DNA of 64,000 nucleotides from Cardiocondyla obscurior. Lineage: Eukaryota > Arthropoda > Insecta > Hymenoptera > Formicidae. The position numbers and the translations under genes are program-made. The notes under the pieces were generated by a model. That model was given only the letters and a program-made list of their open reading frames with translations. It searched no databases and had not been told where the DNA came from. Of this stretch, positions 13,306 to 26,600 are shown piece after piece. The stretch covers positions 9,239,593-9,303,592 of the forward strand of contig NC_091868.1 in the NCBI RefSeq assembly GCF_019399895.1, written 5' to 3'. How positions within the stretch are numbered: the stretch's first letter is position 1; the number at the start of each line of letters is the position of its first letter.

Positions 13306-14026
13306 CCAGCGCCCTCGACGAGGATGACTGTCTCGGTTGTAGTGACTTTACAGAATGTCTTTGAATAACATTAACAAACTTCGCGTAATTCTTTTTAAAT
13401 TGACGAGATCAGTCTTTCGCGATAACGATGACGATTTTTCTTTCTTTCTTTTTTTTTTTTTTAATATAAATCTAGTCTTCCAGACTGTTAATATTAAATG
13501 TTGTATATTGCACAATAAATAAAATTCGAATGTTAACTGAAAAGTTCTTAAGCATTAAGAAATATACATCGCGTTTCTTTTTCTCATTCATAAAGTTTAA
13601 AAATTACGTTTCTCCAGCAAAATGCCTTTTGTCGGAAGTTTTGCGGGTAGAAAAAAAAAAAAAAGAAAGAAAGAAAGAAATTTACTCGGGACTGTTGCTC
13701 TTTCGGTCGAAAGTCCCCAGGATTTGCAAGATATTTATAGCCGTACGTTCGAGTCGCGGCGCCGTATCGCCAGGCAGATGTACGTATAAACCGTGATCTT
13801 TAACCTTACGGTCTGATCGTCCGCATCGAACCGCATCCGGACATAGGCGAGGCACATTTTCTCTCCCCGCATATTTTTTTAACCAAACTCAGCACTACCC
13901 GCCCCGTCTGTTCATTCCATCGCAGCGGGAATGTTAATTAAATCGCATCCACGCGAGCGTTACGTTTACGTTTCCATCCGGCGAATTTATTGAGCTGTGA
14001 GCCGTAAGCTGCGATGAACATTGTTC

Positions 14027-14069
14027 AGAGAGAGAGAAAGAGAGATCGAGAGAGAAAGAAAGAAAGGGA
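14027..14069. repeat. (GA)n-rich microsatellite
   Basis: Imperfect GA and GAAA repeat interrupted by ATC. It produces Arg/Glu-rich frames that are not genes. Confidence 0.85.
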
Positions 14070-15080
14070 GAATAAAGAAGGGGGAAGAACAGTCGCGGTT
14101 TATACCGATTTACGAGATTTTCATCGCCAGCGATTTACGCCAATCGCCGGGTTTTTATCGTTGTTATAACTTTTTGTCGAAATCGAAAAATAGCGAACAA
14201 AATCGTGCGGTAAAAGTATTTGTTCTACGACCACGGTATACAAAAAGAAGGGGGAGGAATTGTAAAATGTCCAATAAGTATAATGAAATTTGCCACGGTA
14301 TATAGATTTATCTATTAACAATTTCCACGTGAACGTAATTTCGGCGTAAATAAACTCAAAAATATTTTCCTTCTGCACGAGACACATTGTATTCGGCAGG
14401 TAGAAAATTTTATTTTCCTTGATTTAGTAAATAATATCGCGCGTGTTCTATAATTAATAAAATTTAATTTCAAAAGAGTTCGGAAAATACGCTTTTTACG
14501 TTGTATGCAAATTATTGGCGAATCTCGCGTTACGCGAAATCTATTATTTCCCTTTAATTAATACAGCGGAGAGCGCAATATCTTTTCTCGCGATTTACTA
14601 CTATGATATTTTCCCCCGATGTGCGTACCGTGCACATACGATTCTGCGAAAATCTCGTTATAAATTGTTCGGGTAATTGTAATCCCGCGAAATAAAACCG
14701 ACGACGACTGTACGCTTCCATTTCGCTCGCGATATTTATACGCGATATTTATTGCCCGAACAAAATAACAAATTCGCGTTAAAGTGAATTTATATGTCAT
14801 AACTCTATATCGGAGATAAGATATTATACATGATAAATAACTGCGTTACAAAATGTTATTTTATTATATCGCGACTGATATTTACGAATGCGAAAAAATG
14901 CGCGGCTTGTGGTACCGCAATGTAACGGGTGTGACTCTCCCTTAACGGGATTTGAGCGTTAATTCTAAATCGTATGCATTATTTTCTCGATGCATCTTCA
15001 CGTGCGCTTTGCGATATCGTTACACAGCTAAAGATAACACTTGATAGGCCGCATCACATGCAACCTGCCTGTCTCCACTT

Positions 15081-15134
15081 ACGTTAATCGCGACGCTGTC
15101 ATGTTCCTATGACAGCGAGGCCATCCGTTAACGT
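15081..15134. repeat. Nested hairpin / possible cruciform
   Basis: Inner stem: CGCTGTCAT (15094-15102) pairs perfectly with ATGACAGCG (15109-15117) around a 6-nt loop. Outer stem: ACGTTAA (15081-15087) pairs perfectly with TTAACGT (15128-15134). The two stems are separated by 6 and 10 unpaired bases. It could act as an RNA structure if transcribed or as a dyad protein-binding site in DNA. Nothing nearby decides which. Confidence 0.55.
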
Positions 15135-16626
15135 CGGTCACGTATTCGCGTGCTCTATTAATTAATTCTGCTACGACGACGCTTGCGCGACACATTTAGG
15201 TTTGCTAATGATCTCGGAATATATGCAACACGTATTTAACAAACGTAAATAAGTCACAAAATTACCGACAAACTTGTACTTTGTTTCGGGTACTTATTTT
15301 AAAAATTACTTGAACGACTTGGGAATGATTGCATTGCGTCCAGCTCGATAATTCTTTCTTTCTTCCGCCCATGGAGATTTTTCTTCACCGAATAAAAGTT
15401 CCTCCCGCGAAGTGTAAAATAAAGCGAGGCGACTACCGGTAATAAACAGCGATATTGACAGTCGAGCGTGGCGGCAACGGCGAAGAGTATCTAGACAAAG
15501 AGATTCGCTCTCCTCTCCACTATTGTAGGTTTACGATTCGTTTTGTCGTTTCGCCCGGCGAATCTGACGTCCGGTCGATACAGGGGGGGGCTTCGAAATT
15601 GGCCGCATCTTCTTTTCCGGAGGTTTTCCAACCAAATTCTCAGCGAACAGTAATCCTAAACCGATGTAACGGATAAATCTGATTAAATTCAACGTTTCTC
15701 GCGCGGTAAGCGGCGCGAAAAATGCTATTTGTCTTGGTATACATGTGTCCCTGGACGCGACACGCAGTTCCGGCAAAGAGGAAAAGTAATCTCAAGTGGC
15801 TATACGTTTCTATCCGAAAGTTTCGTTCCCGGCATACTTTTTGCGAGCGCCAACGCAAACCGCCGCGCACTCCCTCGCGAGAACGATATAATTTACTGCG
15901 GCTATATATGCCCTGGCCGTTTTAATAATACCCGGCTGTTCCTGACCCACCCCCTTCGCACACTTTTTACCCCTCATTCTCCAACGAGAATTCACTGGCA
16001 AATTAAAACCACAGGAGAATTTATCGCTGGGTACCCAGTTCAGCGCGGTGCGTCTGGCAGGGTTTAAGATAACTAAGTGCCGAAGACGCGTGCGTTATTA
16101 ACGAGTCATTTCTCGGCTAAGAGATTTTTTACGCAGCGTATGACGGAAAGGAATGAGTCGAGGAATTAATATCCAGCGCGACGTATCCGCGACTACTTCT
16201 TAGGACGATTTGCATACTGTGTCTCTTTGTTGAGATTCTGTTCGGATTACTTGTTTATCCGGTAATTACCGTTGGATCGTCGCGTAAACACTCGAATCAT
16301 TCAGTCGACCGGGGATAAAAAGCGTCAGCTTACTCGAACGCGTAAGTGGTTCGTACCAGAGACTGGCCAGACGAGTGGAAAGCTGCGGAACGTTCTCTCG
16401 AGGACCCTCGCGAAAACGTTTACATCGTGCCATTCACGTAATGATAGATAAAGAGAAACCCTCTCTTTCTCTCCCTCGCTCTCGTTCTCTCCCCCGTGCT
16501 TATCCCTGGAAATCGGCGCGCCGCATAAAGAAACCGAGAAAGCGCATAGACTCGCGCGGACGCTTCCTCGAGTGCATTACTCGAATAGAAGAGGCGGCCG
16601 GAGATGGTCGCGGTCGAGGGTTCTGT
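15135..16626. other. Non-coding sequence, nothing recognised
   Basis: No supported gene. The sequence is mixed AT-rich and CpG-rich, with a G8 run at about 15582-15590. Frames are short and unremarkable. Confidence 0.55.
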
Positions 16627-16651
16627 ACACACCGCGGCCGCCGCGGTGTGT
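16627..16651. repeat. GC-rich near-perfect palindrome (12-bp arms)
   Basis: ACACACCGCGGC at 16627-16638 and GCCGCGGTGTGT at 16640-16651 are exact complements around a single central C. The centre contains GCGGCCGC. By a simple equal-base estimate, a 12-bp stem with so small a loop is expected in only a few percent of windows this size. It is a candidate cruciform or a symmetric protein-binding site. No gene context helps. Confidence 0.7.
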
Positions 16652-19600
16652 TTGCCCGCAAATAGAATTTCCTCGCGTCTTTATTTACTAATAACGTGGC
16701 CCCTGTGGTCAACTCGGTTGGCGGAGACAAAGACGCGCCCGTGGAGGTCCGCTCGTTCGTTTGCACTTTCGAGGCAGCTCTTTCGGACCCGACTGACCAA
16801 CTTTGGCTGACGTGATTAATTCGTGAATGCAGCCCCGTGATTATATAATGCGCGCGCGAAAAGTATATATATATATCGTTTTATCGCGCTCTCGTTGTTT
16901 ATTATTGCATACACCTATCTCATTGCAAAATTGCGCGATCGCTAAAACAGCGATGCGAAAAATTGCACGCGCCACAGATATGATTTTTTTTTTCTTTTTT
17001 CCTTTTTCTTTTGCCATTGTAAAAACTATCGGGAATAACTAATGCCTTCCTCGGCGATAATCTATCTAAACTTTATGCTTGTATAACTAGACGTGTATTT
17101 GCATATTCATTCTCTGAACGGCGCTGTAACTTAGGTATTATCGCACGCGATGTCATCGCGGAAAGTACACGCGTTTCTCGTATATTTGATGAACATGTCT
17201 TTCTAGAGAGTGTCGTTTGCCTCGGTAAACGTCATATCGCCGCGCGAATATCTCGAGATAACTGTCTCGTCCCCGCGACATTTAACTCGGAATAAATTAC
17301 ATACGGAAGCGCGTCGATCGGCATCGCAAGCGCGCGCGATACGTGCGCGCGGCGCGCATTATTCATTGGATATTAATTTCGCCATCTGTACGCGCAATTT
17401 GTATGTTCCTACAAAGATTTATCGATCTCACGTTATACGGGCAGGCGCGATAACGGCACGCTATCAGTATGGCGCACACGAGCGATCCGAGATGAAAAAG
17501 GTGCCCCCTTGCCATAAAATTATCAACGACTATTACGCACGATTTACGTACAACTGGAATAAATTCGCGGTAAACGGCCGGAGCAGATTTCTGTTAAATG
17601 GCGAAAGAAACTGCAATTTTTTTTCTCCCCCACCCCATCTAAAAAAAAAAAAAAAACGTAAATTATTTTTATTGCGCTGGATGGGACAATGGGATGTATG
17701 AATTTTCAAATCGATGACGCCCAAGTTTATGATTCTGCAAAACGGCATGAATGATACGATTAAATGTCGGAATTAAAAAGACAACTGCCGCACAATACCT
17801 GATTAATTACCTAACGCGATAACGAGAAGATAAAAATATTTCTTTTTTATATTTAAATGTATTTCGAGCTTGACGGTAGTTATACCGTATCCTCTAGTCT
17901 ACACGATTTATGGCCGCGCGACGAGAGATGCGCTATAACTGCGTTACAGAAAGGGGAAAAAAAAAAAAAAAAAAAAAAATTAAGAGAAGATCTCCACGAC
18001 CGAGAATACCGCATGTTTCTCGCGTTTGTTATCATCACCGTCACGAATTCCATTTTTCGCGGACGAGCGACGGAATATAATGCGCCGTCACGGCGTCGGC
18101 GGGGACCGACGGCGCGCGAAAATGACGCCCTTTCGAGCCCGCGGCCGCATTACTCACACGGCGGTTACCGCGCACTCGTTATAAACGTTGGAAAAATGTC
18201 CCGGCGCATTTTTCCTCGCGGCCGCGAAACGAATAAGGGAGCCGGGCGAACGTGTTAAATCACGAGCTGGCGTTCCTTAACGGCACTCACCCGACGACGG
18301 TGTGTGCTCGTCGCGACAAGAGTGTTAATCAATTGGGCTCGAAGGAGAAAGCTCTATACGCGACGTGCACCGCCGAGTGTTAAAAAGACGTAGCTATTTT
18401 CGATATAGGTTTACGAACGGCTCGAGAAAATAAGCCGAAGAGAGAAAATTTAGAGGCGCGAACAAGGTAAATACGAATAAGTGGATCTGTAATTTATTCC
18501 ACTCGTGGTTGAACATTTTTTTTCAAATATTTTATAACGCTTATGTATATCGCGACAAGCTGGCATAAATAAGCAAGTTAAATAAATTATGAAAACTCTC
18601 GGTAACGCGTCGAGTTTCCACCGGTGAGAAAATGATTAAAACGACGTGAAGATGCCAATGTCGAGATATGTATCGAGCACACGGCAGGTAACACACGTCG
18701 CGTCGGGCTGTATGACTAATTATAATATTGTCGTTCTACACGCGAGATATGAGAGCGACGTCGCATAGCTTGATCGGATTGGAATGCCGCTCTCCAGCGC
18801 AGCGTTGATATTTTGTCACGCTAATGAATCGCGATGGCTCGAAAGCAAAAATCAGATAAAGAGATAAAAAGAGCGAGGGAGAGATTCGTTTAGATAATAC
18901 GATTGCGTCGAAATACCCGCGGGTTAGCAGCTCGCCCTCTTGTTCTGACTTCATCATCGCACCCAGTACCGCGTAACAAGTGATTTAGCACGTCCAACAC
19001 AATTCCGCGGTGAGAGCTCAAAGATTTCAATCGGGCTCGTTCGTTTCCATACATTTATACACGTGGCAAGAAAAATTGGAAAATGCAAAAAGCGCCGCTC
19101 ATATAACACATTTGTATTAGATTGCCGTGATCGAAATTTTACCGCTTCTCGTTTGGAAAACGTATCTAGAACTTGAAAGCTAATTACACGCGAATACAAA
19201 TGTTAGTAACTGCCTGGCATTAGGATTCGGGGTCGCGTAAAATGCGTGAAAGTTTACAGCCTCGCGATGAAAAATGCGACGAGGCGTCGCGTCCGACATC
19301 TTTAATTACAGAGACGTAATAGCTCAGAGCCCACTTCGGACGATCTCTGAGAAAGCCTTCTCCGGGGAATTCGTTGGCCGGACTATCGGAATCAGCTTGT
19401 GCCTGCTCGGGGACTAACGGCACTTCCTGTTGCCGGACGAAGACGCGAGAAAGACGTACTTCGACCGTGTAATATATGCCGATAACGCGCAACGTGGCCG
19501 AGTGCGGCCCCAAGATAATCGCGCGGAAATCGGCTTTCGCCCAAGATCCGCGTGCGATAGAAACGCGCATAAATAAACAAATAACTCCGCGGCAGTCTAA

Positions 19601-20006
19601 ATCACTGGTTCCGTTCGTTTGATTCATGATTCCGAGTACTTGGCGCGAGCGCGAGGCATAAATCAACCACTTAGGGCCGAGGAGCGCGCGAGCTCGGAAT
19701 CTGCGGGAATAGCGAGCGCGATCGCCGAGATGAAATTTCGGTTCACCTCAACAAGAAAACGCAATAAATTATCCTCCGCCGACCTGCGCGCCGACTTTAG
19801 TAATCGTCGATATCATCGGTAATGATTAGTCGAGAATACTTAGCGGAGAATAGCGATGGTATCGCGGATGCTGCGCAAACAAAACGTTGCCTCTCTTTTA
19901 TCACATTGAAGCAGGCCCGATGACTAATGACTTTCAACGTCGGCGAAAAATACTATGTAAATTAATTAGCGAGGACCAGTTTCGCCAACTCCGATTAATT
20001 TAATCA
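16652..20006. other. Non-coding sequence, nothing recognised
   Basis: No supported gene. The 163-codon + frame at 17210-17701 ends in a Lys run translated from poly-A and has no domain I know. The minus frame of 148 codons at 19220-19666 is also unrecognised. Poly-A tracts occur at about 17641-17656 and 17957-17979. Confidence 0.5.
17957..17979. repeat. Poly-A tract (23 bp)
   Basis: Uninterrupted A run preceded by GGGG. Homopolymer tract with no visible associated element. Confidence 0.9.
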
Positions 20007-20063
20007 GCCCGTTATCCGGCACGCGTTTGTTTTATACAAATTGGATAACGGGCCTCCGATTAA
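19989..20063. repeat. Inverted repeat flanked by direct repeats
   Basis: GCCCGTTATCC (20007-20017) is an exact complement of GGATAACGGGC (20043-20053). Inside the loop, TTTGT and ACAAA can pair as well. The direct repeat CTCCGATTAA occurs on both sides, at 19989-19998 and 20054-20063. The block ends about 165 bp before the acceptor of cassette 1. It could be a regulatory dyad, a structured intronic or promoter element, or a very small relic of an insertion. The 8 extra bases on the left argue against a clean target-site duplication. Confidence 0.6.
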
Positions 20064-20226
20064 CTGGAATTTGCCGTAAAACTAGCTCTAAAAATCTAAA
20101 TCGGCGTAACACGTGCGCGCACAAACGATCTATTCTGTAAAAAATTAGTGTAACGCCTAAATTAACTAATAATCGATTTTATTGTTGCCATTTATTAAAG
20201 TATATATTTTTTTTTTTTTGTTACAG

Positions 20227-20655
20227 ATCGACGCAGCGCTGTCAACGAAAGTGTCGTCACCGCCGATTTTATTAATTATACGAACCGCAGCCGGTTCGTC
20301 GGTCGTTCCGCTAGTTTTCGGGCGTTTTTTTACAATTATTTCTTTACGGGAGTGCCGAAAAATAACGTGCGAAAGTGTTTAATAATTTTCGCGATTATAA
20401 AATCACGGTCGGGGTGTTCGCGAGTTTCCAGTGCGTGGAAGGATGACTCGACACGTCCCATCTGAGAGGAGGAGCAGGCCCGGGGGGCATCCTGCATCGG
20501 CGGAGCAACTTTTAGGTAAATATCAATTTTTTCTTTAAAAAAAAAAAAAAAAAATACCTTTACATTAATTTAAATACCAACATGTCTACATTAATATATT
20601 TTATTTTATGTTACAGCCAACGCCAGAATTCCACAACTCCGCTGTATGCAGATTG
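20227..20655 (+). ncRNA. Non-coding exon cassette 1 (two exons)
   Basis: Exon A is 20227-20515 and exon B 20617-20655, separated by a 101-bp intron. Seen: a long T tract and TTACAG before exon A; donor TTTAG|GTAAAT at 20516; a second TTACAG ending at 20616; donor ATTG|GTAAGTC at 20656. Exon A carries a perfect 8-bp hairpin (20280-20299) and the core starting CTGAGAGG at 20462, 54 nt before the donor. The same parts recur in order in cassettes 2-4. Relative to cassette 4 there are two 2-bp length differences in exon A, so no common reading frame is kept and I call it non-coding. A 38-residue frame starting at 20443 can be read through both exons here but is not shared. It is probably part of a long non-coding transcript; a mobile element containing an intron is the main alternative. 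Confidence 0.6.
20280..20299 (+). ncRNA. Conserved hairpin in exon A of cassette 1
   Basis: ACGAACCG (20280-20287) pairs perfectly with CGGTTCGT (20292-20299) across the loop CAGC. The counterpart in cassette 4 (57174-57193) keeps all eight pairs although one pair differs, C-G here and U-A there. The flank AATTATACGAAC is also shared. Confidence 0.55.
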
Positions 20656-23600
20656 GTAAGTCGTATAATTTTTTTTTTATAATTTGCAATCGGGTGGGAT
20701 CTCTTAAAAAATAGCGCGTGCATATTTTTTTCTAGTATATTAAAAAAATATACTTTCTAACGATATCAGACGTCGCAAAAGAAAGCTGATCTACTAACAA
20801 GAACGTTCAAGCGTAATCGTAATTTAATTTAATGCTCCCCGCTTTTATTAATCAATAAAGAACTGAATAAATAAGAGTCGTATCTTGGAAACAGCATTTT
20901 CCAGAAGCACAGCCGCAGGAAATAGCACTAATGCTACTAATCCGTGTAAGTAGACGCATTCACGATATCTTTAGGATATTTATACACGACGATTATTCTC
21001 ATGGTAAACTCGGCGCGCGTTATACGCGTATATACGATTCATTACGAAAGTTAATTAAATTATTCTCCCGATATCTACATGTGTAAGACATGGATCGTTG
21101 GTTAATGGCGGGTTTTACTCGAAAGAAAAAGAAAAAGAAAAAAAAAAAAAAAAGGCGGTAGCGGCCAATACGCTCGGGATTAGCATATGGGCTGACATCC
21201 TGCCTACGTAATATACCTAATTAAGACGCTCACGTAACGTCTCTATCATTAAAGTGTGCCTATTATTCAATAGTAATTAGAGATGCTTATCGAACGCGCG
21301 CATCGATATCGTGACCAATGATTATCCGAGCGCGTCCAATTATTTGATCCGGCGCTTTTTATCGCGAGCACATTGTATAACAGCTTGTTACACGCATCGG
21401 TCTCGCCTAGTCATTAACCTCGATTGACAATAACATATCCACATTATGCCGTCAACGCGCTATTAGAATAATAGCGTTTAACTGCGCTTAATTATCCGCC
21501 TAATTGATAATTCACCATTGAATTATCAATTCGCGAAACGCGCTTATCATTCAACGAGAAGATGGCCAGATAATAATTCTCCATCGACACTCAAGCCCGC
21601 TCCCCCCCCTCCCCTCCCCTCGACGCGGAAGGCCTATCACTTTCACATCTATAATTTTCGATTATCTCGAGAATTATCTCAGCCCATTTACCTGCGACAC
21701 GCGTGATGCCTTTCACTTCGAAGTCGCGCTAGGCAGTCCTCGTTACTCGAAAGACAATTCTATCGTTACGATAACGGGGCATCGGGCATTTAAAAATAAA
21801 GACCCGAGGTGAAAGCTCGCGTTACGAAAAACGGTCTTTTCCGCGAATAATTATAATAATTTCAGCAATAAACCTGTTCTTAACGTTTTGCACACGTTCG
21901 TCATGGAGCCGCGTGCGTTCGGAAGCGACGTGATAAATCAACAGTCGTTAACCCAAGCAGCCGCAGCGCCTTGTTGATTTTATAAACAAAACTTAAAGGA
22001 TTAGTTGTGAGGATTAATTGGTACTTGGGCAATGAGCTAATTATAATATTGATGTTATATTAAATTAATTAACGTCGCGAATCTCAGCGCCGACAAGATT
22101 AATCGCCGTCTTTTCTCGTCCTTCGAATGTGCCTGTCACAATCGGCGATTTCCTCTCGCACGAGGCATTCGTTCAACGCCCGGCAGGATCGACGACGAGA
22201 TGTCGCGGCTGAATCAGATAAAACCGAGCGATCTGCACGTCGTGCACATGACGGCATGACGGGGAGACGCGATCCCAAGGCGACTCGTTTCTTTTTTACA
22301 CGGTGTCGCGATGTATCTTGCACGCGTATCGACAGCCACGTATTTCTCTGATGAAAAAAAAAAAAAACAAAAAATGCCTCGCGAGATTAATTGGAGAACG
22401 AGGGACCAGCCGGCAATGAAAATCGTCGGAGTCGCACGCATCTCATACCGAAATATTGTCATTTGTAGCGTCCAAACTTCACTCGTAAAAAAACAAGTAA
22501 CAAGCAAAAATGTCAGCAGACAGAACACGCGATGTATTCTTTACGCGGTGGAAAAATTGGTCGGCGGGGTTTTAAACAAATCGACATGCGATCCCGGCGT
22601 CGAAATAGAAATCGAGAGTCGAATAAACATCCGACTTTAATCACGCAATCGCACATGCTGCGCGCTGGTTAAAGTATTTACCGGTTTCGCGCGTATGTAT
22701 TCAGCCTACGACTCATTCAACGGGACAGGTTCATTTAGGTGCTTTCTCTCAATATCTCCACGTTAGAAACAAAAGATAAAGTCCCACAATCGTAGACACG
22801 TTTCATTTCCGCGCGTTTATGACGCGCTGAACTTCCTGCCGCTCGATTATTCTCGCCGTGATTGTTTCTGAGTAAAATTGGTAACAAATTGTTGTCGGAA
22901 AATAAACCTCTCCTACGGCAGGAAGCAATGAACAAAACCGAGGGCTTTTTCCCTTCCCGCACGGGGTCCCTTTTAATAAAATAAAATTAAAAACTTTCAC
23001 CGACTCGAGGAAGAAATTTCCTCAAAGATTCCAAACGCCTATTATTAATTAATCGCGTCGCATTAATATTAACGTCGTACGCGCACACACACACGTGCGT
23101 ATCTCGCATAATATCTCGAGCGAACGAGGAGGGCATTTTATTCGTCGAAAAGATCCTAGCATGTCCCGACATTAATTAGTCGTTTCACGTCCCGCGGAAC
23201 AAGCCCGGCCGCAATGTATGATTACAATCGCTGTCATCCGATCGTAATTTCGTGCGAATTGATATCGGGGCCGATTCCAGGATTCGTTCCATATTGTTTC
23301 TTGTCGCGGAGCACATGCGGCAGCCGATGGCGATCTGTCCAGGATGCGACGATTGAAAAACGATTGTACCGCGCGCGAACTGTCGTCCATCAAAACCGAA
23401 AGGATCGCGCGATTGCTCGCTCGTCCGTTATTTCATATGCAATTGCAGTTACCGGATACCGGAAGGATTTGTCTTTAATATCGCTATTGATGGCCGTTAC
23501 GCTCATTCCCGTGGATGCAGCGCTGCGAAACTCGCTTAATGCGCATTAAATACGGCCGCGATGCACGTTCGGGGAACGGAGGGAAAGGGAGGGACGCGAA

Positions 23601-26600
23601 AACGTTCCACTCGCCAATCGTCGAATGAAAACTAATGAATTTGTCGATGTGGCTCGATACATCGGATCGTAATCAGCCCGCTTTTGTGCAGAGCCCGTGC
23701 ATCATCCCAACGATTAATGCTGCGCGATATGAAAATAATCGTTTTGGAAAAAAATAAAAAAATTTTTTTAATTAAAAAAAAAATTAATAAGAGAAAAGCA
23801 AATGTCAACTCGAGCGGTCTTTATTCCGATTACGAAAATTGATACGCGTAAGCTATAAAGGCGCGGAATACTTGTGCTACATAAAACGAGATTGTAATAT
23901 AGTTTGATCTTACAGAAGCCTCGCCGCCGTTCACTCACATGCGTCGTATCGCGATTAAACACTCATGCCGTGTCTAGAACGAACAACGGGACCGATAATT
24001 GACAGATTATTTATCGCGATGGTATTTGATGAGCCGATGTGATGTCGCGAGATATTAATGAGCTTTCGAGACTGACACAATGAGAATACGACAAGATCAA
24101 TTGCGAGGATTGGCTCTCCCGCTTGCGCGTCCGAAGGGAAACGCGACTACATTGATCACGAGATCCCAATCGCGACACTTCAATAAGAATGGATGCGATT
24201 ATTATTAAGATTATTATTATTAATCGAATGAAGAAGAATTATCTCACGGCCGATTGCACTTGGGCAACATCTTATCATCTCTTTTACCTCACACTTATAT
24301 CTCGGCAGATAAAAATCGATCTCAAACATTTCGCGGAATCTATTATTAGAGAATCTCATGACTCTCATAAATTAGTGCGAGATCAGAGTTAAAATTTCAT
24401 CAAATAACCGGGTACGAATACGGGATATAAATCACGTCACGCGCGATACATTAGAGCACGCAGAGGTCTCGCCCTCCAAAAGCTCAGCGATAAACCAAGA
24501 AACGAACGGCGGCGGTCTTCGTTATCCGTTACGTCCGGAAAAGGCGGATAAGCATGAGGAAGAAAAAAAAGAAAAGAAAAAGAACCAAGAGATAAAGAAT
24601 ACGATTATGTAAATGTAACTGTTGCGGGCGGGAATGCTGTTACAGGCGCGCGCACACACGCGGACAGCCAGACCCGTCGCTGTTATTAGCATCGGCCTCG
24701 CATGGCTTAATATTTAAATTAGCGTTAGGTCCGGTATTCGCTTTGGCGATAGCGCACGCTTCCGTGGATTATTAACACGAGCCAGTGAGCCCGCGAGCGA
24801 GCGACACGAAATGTGGCGTGCCGGCTACGTTAAGAATTGTCGAGCGAACTCTCGGACGAGGGCAAACGTCGATTTTCGCATGAGCACGCTTCACGGCATG
24901 CGTGTCTGAAAGAGCGAAGCCGGAAAATGCTATTATAAAATAATTAAGGATATCTTCTATCGTAATAATTGGTAAAGGTAGCGATTTCAAGTGCTCGTTA
25001 CAGTCCCTGAGCCGTCCAGGTAAACTATTTTTGTATATTTGTTTTTGGACCATTTATTCACTTTTAATTATTTTATTTAAGAAAGTATGTCCAAAATAAA
25101 AAAAAAAATTAACTCTTTGCTATATTAACTCTATCTTCTCCGACGTGCCGTGATCGCAATACTAATTTAACGCGTATGTTCCCTCAATAATTATTAGCAA
25201 GATCGAATAAACGAGAGAATAAACTGACCCGCGACCAATCTATAATAGGTATCGTATTTCAAATTGAATCACGGATCGCGTGGGTTGTTTACGGTAGCAT
25301 GATAAATGAAGGCTACTTAAAAATATGCTGACCCGGGGGCTCGTAACGTAACATGCGGCCAGATGCGCGCGCGTTGCCGGACCCGGGCGACAAAATACAT
25401 CGCCGCCGGCGAATTCGTTCGGCGATCATTATAAACGTGGATAATGGCGTTGTTCGATAATACCCAAAGATCTCCTCTGCCCTACCCTGCCCTGCTTGTC
25501 GTGATAGATGTTCCGGTGTCGAGTTTCTGGACGATCCCGATAATACATTACGTCGGGCGGTACATTTACGTGACCCGCCGACATCGAAACGCGAATACAA
25601 ATTTAAACTTTATCATTTCTCGACTCTACTTACTTGCGCCTCGAACAGCTTTCAAGAATCGCGTTAATTATTTACGGTGCAAATCTTTAATTTATAAAAT
25701 CCACAGAAGCGGAATAAATTTGAAATTAGATTTTCGAAATATTATTTTTCGTTATTAGAGCGCAGTGGATTTCGTCTCCTGAATGCGGTCAATCTCGTTG
25801 TTTAATAATAGGAATACGGCAAGTTTCGCGACGTAACATTTGTTTTCCGCCAGCATCTCGCGCGCATTAACGGTAACAAGGAAATTATCGAGTTTTAATT
25901 CTCTTCGTTGTACGTGAACGCGTATTTAATTACATCGATACGTGAATGCGCGCACAGTTCAAGATTAATTAGTTGCTAATGTAATTGATTATATCCACGT
26001 CTATATTTGCGATTCACAATCCGGTAGGCAACCGGATTAATATTGCAGTAATAATTTATCAAAATTACGCCATCAGTTTATGCACGAAATTGGAGAACGT
26101 CATTGGAGACGGAATTAAATTTCGATCAATCAAATTATTATTTCAAATTAGGAAATTAATTATAAATCGCGTGCTTAGTTGTGCGCTGAGTCCGCCTTAA
26201 AATAATTGCAACCATAAATAATTATAGCCCGCCCCCCACCCACCTAAAATAATTATGACTTGGATCTCAGGTTTACTAAGCCCTCGTACGTTTACAATAT
26301 ACTTCACAATTTTTTTTTTTTGTTTTTTCCCCCTGATAATTTGTGTAGTTTTAATTACGCCAGCGCGGCTTTCAACGTCGCTCGACTCGACACGTCACCC
26401 GCGAAATGAAAATCGGGTTTCACTGGGAAGGGTTAAAGGAAGTGCCTGCAAGAGAAACCATGGAGTGGCATGCGCGGTATGCAAGTTCAAGTGCGGTACA
26501 ACGAGTGCACGGCTCTCGAATGCTATGCTGTGCACTAGGAGTAACGTTGCTCTAGACGGAAATATTGAAACGTGTTGGGCGATGGTAGAAAAAAAGGGAA

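Larger units (their letters stand above)
9676..15080. other. Non-coding sequence, nothing recognised
   Basis: No supported gene. The minus-strand frame of 150 codons at 9713-10165 has no domain I recognise and is overlapped by another frame. Short inverted repeats occur at 10052-10068, 11725-11759 (TATGCTAA and its complement, loop 19) and 13103-13152 (TGCCTGGAA and its complement, loop 32). A GA-rich microsatellite is at 14027-14069. Confidence 0.5.

Noticed and set aside
17210..17701. 163-codon + strand frame, the longest in the window
   Set aside because: The Met comes after an arbitrary point, the frame ends in a poly-Lys run from a poly-A tract, and the sequence resembles no protein family I know.
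20443..20655. Open frame spanning both exons of cassette 1 (about 38 codons from ATG)
   Set aside because: The equivalent ATG frame in cassette 4 stops after six codons, and 2-bp indels break the frame between copies. No known motif.
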